A stretch of 64,000 nt of DNA from Cryptosporangium arvum DSM 44712 (lineage in GTDB: Bacteria; Actinomycetota; Actinomycetes; Mycobacteriales; Cryptosporangiaceae), in contig NZ_KK073874.1 of the NCBI RefSeq assembly GCF_000585375.1, positions 6,788,894 through 6,852,893 on the forward strand, read 5' to 3'. Positions within the stretch are counted from its first letter, which is position 1, and each line of letters starts with the position of its first letter. Below, piece after piece: positions 26,709 through 34,393 of this stretch. The notes beneath the pieces are model-generated. The model was not told the origin of the DNA. It saw only the letters and a program-made list of their open reading frames with translations, and did not search any database. A program made the translations under genes and the position numbers.

Positions 26709-28190
26709 GTGACGAATCCGTTGCTGACCGCCGACCAGATTCCGGAACTGCGCGCCGCTCTGCGGGACGCGAATTTCACGCCGACCGGTGTCGCCGACCG
26801 GCTCGGGGAGACCGCGAGCGGCGCGCTCGGCCGCGGTGAGTTCCTCGCGGTGCGGCACTCGTTGCGTGAGCGCGGCGGCGACGATCCGCTCGGCACGCTG
26901 ATCGCGCTCTTCCCGACCGGCGGGACCGTGTCCGAGAAGGCCGCCGATCTCGCGTTCGGGACGTTCGGGCTGGCGGGAGCCATCTCCACCGGGTTGGTCG
27001 AAAAAGTAGACGACGGCGTCCGCGCGGCGCTCGACCTCTCGCCCTACGGCGACGACGACGGCGACTGGTGGGTGCTCTCGGACCTCGGATCGGACGTCCG
27101 CCCCGGCCCGGTCCGCGCCGACCACGTCCTCGGGATCGGCGGCGCGTCGGTGACGCTGGCGCAGTCGACGGTGCGCCCGCGGGTGTCCTCCGCGCTCGAT
27201 CTGGGCACCGGGTGCGGAGTCCAGGCATTGCACTTGTCCCGGCACGTCGAGGCCGTCACTGTGACGGATCTCTCCGAGCGCGCGCTGCGCTTCGCGGCGA
27301 CGAATGCCCTGCTTAATGGGTTCAGCTGGGAGTCGCTGGCCGGCGACATGGCCTCGCCGGTGGCGGGGCGGACGTTCGACCTCGTGGTGAGCAACCCGCC
27401 GTTCGTCGTCGGGCCGGCCCGGCGCGACCGCATGGTCTACCGCGACTCCGGACGCGCGGGCGACGGGATCTGCTCGGAGCTCGTCTCGGCCCTGCCCGGG
27501 CTGCTGAACCCGGGTGGGTACGGCCAGTTGCTGGCGAACTGGCTGCACGTCGAGGGCGAGCCCTGGGAGGAGCGGGTCGGCGGGTGGCTGGAGGCCACTA
27601 GGCTCGACGCCCACGCCGTCCAGCGCGAGGCGCTCGACCCGGCCGGGTACGTGGCGCTGTGGCTGCGCGACGCCGGGGAACTGAACACGGCGCGGCGCAC
27701 CGACGAATGGCTCGAGTGGTTCACCGAGAACCGGATCGACGCGGTGGGCTTCGGGCTGATCAGCGTGCACGCCTCGGGGTCCGCCTCGCCGGTCGTCCGG
27801 GTCGAGGAGGCGATGCAGGAGCACGACACGGTGATCGGCCCGGAGGTGGCCGCCTGGTTCGACCGGGTCTCCTTCGTGCGCGGCGCCGACCTGCTGGGGA
27901 CACGGTTCGTGGCCGCTCCGTCGCTGCGGCTGCGTCAGACCGCGTCGCCGGGCTCCGACGGCTGGGAGGTGGACAAGCAGATCCTGGCGCTGGAATCCGG
28001 GTGGCGCTGGGCCCAGGAGGTCGACCCGGTGACCGTGGCGCTCGTCGGCGGGTGCGACGGGTCGGTGACGCTCGCCGACCAGCTCTCGGTGCTCGCCGTC
28101 GCGTACGACGCGGAGCCGGTGGCGCTGGCGACGGTGGCGATCCCGCTGGTGGGACGGCTGGTCGAGCGCGGAATGCTGCTGCCGGCATGA
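26709..28190 (+). CDS. class I SAM-dependent methyltransferase (HemK/RsmC-like)
   Basis: 493 residues. An N-terminal helical domain (1-150) is followed by the methyltransferase core: SAM loop [15 protein letters not shown] (about 164-178), [11 protein letters not shown], and catalytic [10 protein letters not shown] (about 226-235). The NPPF motif points to N6-adenine, N2-guanine or glutamine methylation. The C-terminal about 160 residues are an extra domain. Its stop overlaps the dtd start as ATGA, so the two are co-translated. The exact substrate is unknown. Confidence 0.82.
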   Translation: MTNPLLTADQIPELRAALRDANFTPTGVADRLGETASGALGRGEFLAVRHSLRERGGDDPLGTLIALFPTGGTVSEKAADLAFGTFGLAGAISTGLVEKVDDGVRAALDLSPYGDDDGDWWVLSDLGSDVRPGPVRADHVLGIGGASVTLAQSTVRPRVSSALDLGTGCGVQALHLSRHVEAVTVTDLSERALRFAATNALLNGFSWESLAGDMASPVAGRTFDLVVSNPPFVVGPARRDRMVYRDSGRAGDGICSELVSALPGLLNPGGYGQLLANWLHVEGEPWEERVGGWLEATRLDAHAVQREALDPAGYVALWLRDAGELNTARRTDEWLEWFTENRIDAVGFGLISVHASGSASPVVRVEEAMQEHDTVIGPEVAAWFDRVSFVRGADLLGTRFVAAPSLRLRQTASPGSDGWEVDKQILALESGWRWAQEVDPVTVALVGGCDGSVTLADQLSVLAVAYDAEPVALATVAIPLVGRLVERGMLLPA

Positions 28191-28609
28191 GGGCGGTGGT
28201 CCAGACCGTTGCGGAAGCCTCGGTGACCGTGGACGACGCCGTGGTCGGGGCCATCGGACCCGGGCTGCTGGTGCTGGTCGGGGTGTCCCGGGACGATTCC
28301 GCCGCCGAGGCGTCCGCGTTGGCTCGCAAGATCTACGAGCTGCGGGTGCTCGACGGTGAGAAGTCGGCCTCCGACGTCGGCGCACCCCTGCTCGTCGTGA
28401 GCCAGTTCACGCTCTACGGCGACACCCGCAAAGGGCGGCGTCCGTCGTGGAGCGCGGCGGCACCGGCCGAGCAGGCCGAGCCGCTCGTGGACGCGGTCGT
28501 CACGGCGCTGCGCGAGCGTGGCGCCACGGTAGAAACAGGTCGATTTCGGACACACATGCTCGTTGCGTCGGTCAACGTCGGTCCACAGACCATTCTTCTC
28601 GAGACTTAA
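28187..28609 (+). CDS. dtd: D-aminoacyl-tRNA deacylase
   Basis: 140 residues. It removes D-amino acids (and glycine from tRNA-Ala) from mischarged tRNA. The [17 protein letters not shown] motif is intact. The second active-site segment reads [20 protein letters not shown] in place of the commoner NDGPVT, and keeps the Gly-Pro of the chiral proofreading motif. Usual length is about 145. It is coupled by an ATGA overlap to the methyltransferase upstream. Confidence 0.92.
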   Translation: MRAVVQTVAEASVTVDDAVVGAIGPGLLVLVGVSRDDSAAEASALARKIYELRVLDGEKSASDVGAPLLVVSQFTLYGDTRKGRRPSWSAAAPAEQAEPLVDAVVTALRERGATVETGRFRTHMLVASVNVGPQTILLET

Positions 28610-28718
28610 GGCGTGTTAAGCCGCCCCAGAAGCCTAGTTAAGACCCGACTCACCGATTCGGTCACTCGTTCCTCCCCCGCCTTCTTTTGCGACCGCGTTA
28701 CGAATACCGTGCCGATAC

Positions 28719-30440
28719 ATGGACGACGTGGCCCTTGTTGCAGCGGTGCAGCGTGGTGATGAAGAAGCGCTGGCCGACCTGTTCGAGGAGTGTCATGCCT
28801 GGACCTACTCCACCTGCCTGAACGCGCTCCGCGACACCGACGCCGCCGAAGAGGCGACGGCCCGGGTGTTCGAGACCGCGATCCGGACCCGGCTGGCCGG
28901 TGCGTACGCGTTGCGTCCGGCGATGATCCGGTTGATCCACGAGCAGTGCACCGAGGTCGAGCAGGAACGCCAGGCCGGCCGGAGCCGCCGCAAGGCCTCG
29001 CCGCCGCCGGCCGCGCCCGACCCGACGAACCTGCGGCTGGTCGCGTGGCGCGCGGCCGGTGACCTCCGGCCGGACGACCGGATCCTGTTCGCGCTCGCGG
29101 CCGGGATGGCGCTGAGCAACGAGTCGATCGCGATGGCCGTGTCGCCCGACAAGCCGGCCGCCGTCGTCAAGCGGCTGGACGTCATCCGGGAGCACGTGGT
29201 CGCCGACGTCCTCGCCGCGCGGTCGCTCGACGACTGCGAGGCCCTGCGGGACACGCTGCGCTACTCGGCGAAGGAGCCGGACGCCGCCGCGCGCAAGAAG
29301 GTGCACGCCCACCTCGCGGGCCGGCGGGGCACGCCCCCATGCCCGAAGTGCGTCACGGCGTACGGGCGCTGGCCGCTGGGCGCGCTGGCGGCACTGCTGC
29401 CGCTGACCGCGGTGCCGGCGGGGATGAGCGACCGGCTGCTCGACCGGATGGAGCTCGCGCTGCGCGCCGGGCCGTCCGCGGGGAAGGGCCGCACGCGTGT
29501 GGTGATCGACGGGACGATGGCGTCGCCGGGAGCTCCGTCCCGCCCGGCGCCCCCGTCGCCGCCACCCGCGCGCCCGTCGGCACCGGCGTCTCCCGGGCGT
29601 CGGACGTCGGTCGGCACCGAGTCGCGGTTAGGCGGAGCCGCGGCGCGCGCGGGTGATGTCCGCTCGGGTGACGTGCGCGGGGACGACGTGCGCGGGGACG
29701 ACGTGCGCGGGGATGACGTGCGCGGGGATGACGTGCGCGGGGACGACGTGCGCTCGGGTGGGGCCGCGGCGCGCTCGGGTGACGCGCCGGACGCTCGGGG
29801 TGGCCGGGTGGGCCCGGTCAGCACGACCGCGGTGCTCGCGGCCACGGTGCTGGTGCTCGGTGTCGCGGGCGTGGTCGCGCTGGCCACCCACCGCTCTCCC
29901 GTCACCCCGGCCGAGAGCCTGGTCGCCGACCCGATCCCGCTTCCGCGCTCAGCCGGCGGAACCCTGGTGCCGCGCCCGGTGCCCTCGATCGAGGTCCGCA
30001 AGACCACCCGGCCCCCGACCGCGGCGCCCACCCGGACGAAGACTCCGAAGACCTCCCCCGCTGCCTCGATCCGCCCGGTCGCGGGCTCGGCCGCCCCCAC
30101 CAGGCCCCCGAACCCGTTCGACGGCTTCGGCGCGCTGACGATCCTCGCCCCGGGTTCGGTGGCGTTCTCCGACCCCGACGCGCGGACCGCGGACGTGACC
30201 CTGTCCGTGGCGGTACCGGACGGCTTCGACACCGGCCTCCTTGACTCCACGCTCAGCTGGTCGGGCTCCTACGTCCTCAAGCAGGAGACGCAGGACGTCG
30301 ACCTGGGCAGTGGTCAGGACCTGGCCGCGACCCTCACCGGCGCGGCGCGGTGCACCACGGTCTGGACGGTCACCGCGACCCTCACCCCGCCCAACGGCGC
30401 GGCCCAGTACGCCACGACCGAGATCTCAGTGGACTGCTAG
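28719..30440 (+). CDS. ECF-sigma-like protein fused to zinc-motif, membrane and extracytoplasmic domains
   Basis: 573 residues. The N-terminus (about 1-165) resembles ECF sigma regions 2 and 4 (VQRGDEEALADLFEEC; LALAAGMALS-type helix near 125). At about 198-211 is H-(9)-C-P-K-C, like the zinc motif of ZAS anti-sigma factors. After a Pro/Arg-rich linker come five GDDVR repeats (about 320-345), one membrane helix (about 368-391), a Pro/Thr-rich spacer and an extracytoplasmic domain of about 120 residues ending in Cys. A sigma factor tethered by its own anti-sigma-like part is inferred. TACCGT eight bases before the ATG at 28719 suggests a leaderless start. I do not know a named homologue. Confidence 0.7.
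   Translation: MDDVALVAAVQRGDEEALADLFEECHAWTYSTCLNALRDTDAAEEATARVFETAIRTRLAGAYALRPAMIRLIHEQCTEVEQERQAGRSRRKASPPPAAPDPTNLRLVAWRAAGDLRPDDRILFALAAGMALSNESIAMAVSPDKPAAVVKRLDVIREHVVADVLAARSLDDCEALRDTLRYSAKEPDAAARKKVHAHLAGRRGTPPCPKCVTAYGRWPLGALAALLPLTAVPAGMSDRLLDRMELALRAGPSAGKGRTRVVIDGTMASPGAPSRPAPPSPPPARPSAPASPGRRTSVGTESRLGGAAARAGDVRSGDVRGDDVRGDDVRGDDVRGDDVRGDDVRSGGAAARSGDAPDARGGRVGPVSTTAVLAATVLVLGVAGVVALATHRSPVTPAESLVADPIPLPRSAGGTLVPRPVPSIEVRKTTRPPTAAPTRTKTPKTSPAASIRPVAGSAAPTRPPNPFDGFGALTILAPGSVAFSDPDARTADVTLSVAVPDGFDTGLLDSTLSWSGSYVLKQETQDVDLGSGQDLAATLTGAARCTTVWTVTATLTPPNGAAQYATTEISVDC
29679..29753 (+). repeat. five tandem 15-bp units encoding GDDVR
   Basis: Five units of GGGGACGACGTGCGC (two carry GAT for GAC) run head to tail in frame. 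Partial units (GGTGACGTGCGC) flank them. The near-identity at DNA level suggests recent slippage. Confidence 0.95.
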
Positions 30441-31355
30441 GGGCACCAGCAGGGCCCAGAACGGCACCGTGATCGTCACCAGCGCGGCCGCGTAGGACAC
30501 CGAGCGCAGCAGCAGCGAGGGCGCCGGCGGTTCCAGCAGCCGGCGCACCCGGGGCAGCACGGCGAGGTCGGTGGAGCCGAGCGCTCCGGACGGCGCCCCA
30601 CCCGCACCCGCCACCCCGACGCGGGCCAGCGCCGCGGCCAGCACGGCCCGGTCGCGCCCGAGGCAGGCCCGGTCGTCGGCGAGCATCTCGACGAGCTGCG
30701 CGACCGCGGTGCGCACCCGCTGCGTGCCCGCGAGCCCGAACATCGCGTCCGACCAGGCCGCGAACGGGAGCAGCAGCAGGTCGTGCCGCTCGGCCAGGTG
30801 GGCGTGCTCGTGCGCGAGGACGGCGTCCAGCTCGTCGGCGTCCAACAGGGAGAGCGCGCCGGTGGTGATGACGACCCGCGAGCTCGGCCCCGGCAGGCAG
30901 TACGCCGCCGCCGCCGGGTGCTCGATCAGCCGCGCGCCGGCCCCGGTCGCCCGGGCCGGGCTCACCCGGTTGGGCCACGGCGTGCTCACCAGGTCGACCA
31001 GCTCGCGCTGGCGCGACCGGACCCGGGTGGCCTTCCACGACGACACCGCGGTCATCGTCAGCAGCCAACCCAGCAGACCGACGGCGGCGCCGAGCAGGAA
31101 GAGGTGGAATCCGTCGAGGTCGCCGCCGCGCCAGTAGGCGGCGATCGCGGCCGGGAGCGAGCCGCCGAGCGGCGCGAGCGCGGCCGCCAGCACGGCGCCG
31201 ACGGCGGCCAGACCACCGGCCAGGCCGAGCGCCTGCCACAGCACCAGCACGGCGCGCGGTTCCCGCTGCACCCACTCCGCGCGGGAGAGAACAGCGGGAA
31301 CCGGACCGATCAACAGGACGGCGACGATGCCGAGACCCGCAATCGTGGGGAGCAC
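30426..31355 (-). CDS. M56-family (BlaR1/MecR1-like) membrane metallopeptidase
   Basis: 309 residues. It has N-terminal membrane segments (about 1-25, 35-60, 85-110), then a cytoplasmic zinc peptidase with HEHAHLAERHD (HExxH, about 183-193) and downstream Glu in EMLADDRACLG, and a last membrane helix (about 282-303). It lacks the C-terminal penicillin-sensing domain of true BlaR1. Paired with the BlaI-type repressor 9 bases upstream, it probably triggers repressor cleavage in response to an envelope signal that cannot be identified here. Confidence 0.88.
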   Translation of the reverse strand: MLPTIAGLGIVAVLLIGPVPAVLSRAEWVQREPRAVLVLWQALGLAGGLAAVGAVLAAALAPLGGSLPAAIAAYWRGGDLDGFHLFLLGAAVGLLGWLLTMTAVSSWKATRVRSRQRELVDLVSTPWPNRVSPARATGAGARLIEHPAAAAYCLPGPSSRVVITTGALSLLDADELDAVLAHEHAHLAERHDLLLLPFAAWSDAMFGLAGTQRVRTAVAQLVEMLADDRACLGRDRAVLAAALARVGVAGAGGAPSGALGSTDLAVLPRVRRLLEPPAPSLLLRSVSYAAALVTITVPFWALLVPLAVH

Positions 31356-31364
31356 GTCGCGGGC

Positions 31365-31739
31365 CTAAGCCGAGGCCTTGCCTGCCCGGCGCAGAGCCTG
31401 ATCGAGGGCCCCGGAGAGGGCTTCGGCCTCCTCCGGGCTCACCCGACCGGCGAACCGGACCAGCGCGGCGGTGCGGTCAGCGGCGTCGCCGAGCGCCTCG
31501 TCCATCAACTCGGCGATGTAGTCCTCGCGGGTCGCGGTGGGCGTATAGGTGTGGGCCCACCGGTCGCGGCAGCGCTCGACTCTGCCTTTGGACTCGAGCC
31601 GGGACAGCACGGTGAGCACCGTGGTCTTCGCCAGCTCACGATTGGCCAGCGAATCGGCCACCTCGCGGGCCGTTCTGGGAGCGTCGGCGGACCAGAGGAC
31701 CTCCATCACCGCACGCTCGAGCTCGCCCAACCGGGCCAT
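31365..31739 (-). CDS. BlaI/MecI/CopY family repressor
   Basis: 124 residues. The winged helix (about 1-70) reads LGELERAVMEVLWSADAPRT then KTTVLTVLSRLESKGRV, a clear BlaI signature. The C-terminal dimerisation part follows. In this family the membrane peptidase inactivates the repressor by cleavage. An inverted repeat 39 bases upstream is its likely operator. No beta-lactamase gene is nearby, so the pair may act elsewhere or in an envelope stress response. Confidence 0.9.
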   Translation of the reverse strand: MARLGELERAVMEVLWSADAPRTAREVADSLANRELAKTTVLTVLSRLESKGRVERCRDRWAHTYTPTATREDYIAELMDEALGDAADRTAALVRFAGRVSPEEAEALSGALDQALRRAGKASA

Positions 31740-32078
31740 GGGGGGTCTCCTTCCGCCGCGACGGACGCGATCCTCAGTCTACGGAATGTAGAAAGCGAAC
31801 GAGGAATCGTCCGAACGGACCGCTCTGTCCGGTGGCCGCAGCCGGTTCCCGAAATCGGTGTCGGGTAGCCGACAGTAATCATCGACGGGGCGGGCCAGAC
31901 GGCGTTAACGCGGATAGCGGCAGGTCATCGCAGTTGCCCTGGCCTGCGGAAGCGTGCACCTCACACGGATCTCACATCTGCCTTACTTCGGCTTCACGGC
32001 GAGAGCGCGAATCTGGTTTCCACGACAGACGGTACGCGGGGGCGTCCACCTCTCCCGCGGCACAAGGAGGCGAGCCGG
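31740..32078. other. divergent blaI-like/sigB intergenic region
   Basis: 339 bases. On the BlaI side it holds the candidate operator and a TACATT -10. On the sigB side an AAGGAGG ribosome site precedes the GTG. No clear sigma-70 promoter for sigB was found; a stress-sigma promoter would fit but cannot be assigned. No other gene is seen. Confidence 0.4.
31778..31792 (-). promoter_or_regulatory. candidate BlaI-type operator
   Basis: TCTAC-GGAAT-GTAGA is a perfect 5-bp inverted repeat with the TAC/GTA half-sites typical of BlaI family operators. On the minus strand it contains TACATT, a plausible -10, so binding would block transcription of the repressor-peptidase operon. Confidence 0.6.
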
Positions 32079-33170
<1,092 letters not shown>

Positions 33171-33183
33171 CGGTCCCCACCAT

Positions 33184-33213
33184 CGGCGGCCGCCCCTCCG
33201 GGGACGGCCGCCG
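33184..33213 (+). terminator. sigB terminator hairpin
   Basis: CGGCGGCCG (33184-33192) pairs with CGGCCGCCG (33205-33213) around a CCCC/GGGG extension, beginning 13 bases after the sigB stop and followed by TTGCTGTT. Confidence 0.7.
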
Positions 33214-33472
33214 TTGCTGTTCCTCACGCCGCCCCGGTCAACGCCGAGGGGAAGGGGACCTCGGCGCATTGTGACCTCGCGCCGGTGCGGTGGAACGCGC
33301 GTCAGCGAGGGCCGGGCACGCCCCCTGAACGCCGCGGCGGGCGCCGTTCAGGGCGCAGCATTATGTGGACCGAGGGACGGCGGAACGCGGGCCGTTGCCG
33401 GGCGGGATCCTTCCGGCACAGAGCGAGGGTGCTCGGGCGGCGCACGAGCCAGCCCACCCAACGCGGCGCGAT

Positions 33473-33495
33473 GCGGTGCGGTGCGGTGCGGTGCC
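33473..33495 (+). repeat. 5-bp microsatellite (GCGGT)n
   Basis: About four and a half head-to-tail copies of GCGGT, the last degenerate (GCCGT). Confidence 0.85.
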
Positions 33496-33563
33496 GTCAG
33501 TGGCGCGTGCCGGTGCGGGGACGGGCGGCACAGGAGCGGCACGGGTCAGGAGCCGGCGCAGGG

Positions 33564-33623
33564 CCTAGCAGCGCACGGCCTCGCAGCGCACGGCCTCGCA
33601 GCGCACGGCCTCGCAGCGCACGG
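33564..33623 (+). repeat. four tandem 15-bp units
   Basis: CCTCGCAGCGCACGG is repeated four times, the first copy with a single change (CCTAGC). It is not within a recognised gene, although the unit length is a multiple of three. Confidence 0.92.
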
Positions 33624-34136
33624 CTGGGCGGCACAGGAGCGGGGCGTCGCACGGGCAGGACGGCGCGGGACGGCACGGCGCGGGACGGTGCAGGAGAGCG
33701 GGGCAGCACTGCGCAGGGCGGGGCAAGAGCGGCGCGGCACTGTGGCAGGGCGGCACAGCGTGGGGCGGTGCAGGAGCGGGCAGCACTGCGCAGGGCAAGA
33801 GCAGGAATGGACCGGTGGGGTGCGGGCGCAGTGATTCACACGGGGCGCATGGGCCTCATGAACTGCAGTGATCACTCGGTGAGCATTGGCCTTGCGCACG
33901 CAGTGCCCACGCTGAACATAGGGCCATGCTGCGCTTGAAAATCACATTGAGCACAAGGCCCTAAGAGGCACCCGAGCCGCGATGGGCACCGTAAAACGCA
34001 AGGCCCACGCCCGGCCCCACAGCCCCGGGGGCCCCAGCCACCCCGGGCCCTACAGCCACCCCGGGCGCAAGGGCCACGCCGGGCGCAGCGCCGTGTACAC
34101 CGTCGCCCCCAGGGGGTGCGGCGCGTACGTAGGCTT

Positions 34137-34350
34137 CGCACACGCGCGCGCTCCGTGCGTGGGCCGTGTACACGCGGGTGGTCTGTGCGTGGGGGGCTGT
34201 GTACACGCGGGTGCTCCGTGCGTGGAGCTGCGTACACGCGGGTGCTCCGTGTGTGGAGCTGCGTACACGCGGGGCGCTCCGTGCGTGGGCCGTGTACACG
34301 CGGATGCTCCGAGCGTGGAGCTGCGTACACGCGGGTGCTCTGTACGCGGG
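34137..34350 (+). repeat. tandem array of about seven 31-bp hairpin units
   Basis: Units begin at 34137, 34168, 34201, 34232, 34263, 34294 and 34325. All are 31 bp except the second (33) and the cut last one. The first is the most divergent. Most share GTACACGCGGGTGCTCCGTG at the start. The second halves alternate between GGAGCTGC and GGGCC forms. In the GGAGC form each unit can fold GCTCC-GTGCGT-GGAGC. A 31-bp period shifts reading frame each copy, so the array is non-coding. There are no spacers, so it is not CRISPR. Confidence 0.92.
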
Positions 34351-34393
34351 CGCACGCGCTCGGCCTGTGCTCCCGGCAGGCCGGCGGGCGAGG

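Larger units (their letters stand above)
33214..34393. other. 1.2-kb gene-free low-complexity tract with several repeat arrays
   Basis: No frame here has the codon character or domain content of a protein; frames on both strands are Arg/Ala/His-rich artefacts. The plus strand is strongly G-rich over about 33.3-33.8 kb (repeated GGGACGGC and GGGGCAGCAC words). It contains a 5-bp array, a 15-bp array, a C-rich stretch at about 34.02-34.08 kb with repeated CAGCCACCCCGGGC, and a 31-bp array. A short less GC-rich segment (33.84-33.96 kb) has an imperfect inverted repeat, GGCCTTGCGC (33888-33897) and GCACAAGGCC (33951-33960). It separates sigB from the acetyltransferase operon. Confidence 0.75.

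Noticed and set aside
33285-33938. Possible proteins in the low-complexity tract
   Set aside because: Frames on both strands are Arg/Ala/His-rich with no domain, poor ribosome sites and no consistent codon-position bias.
34137-34350. CRISPR array
   Set aside because: The repeats are directly abutting with no unique spacers, and no cas genes are near.
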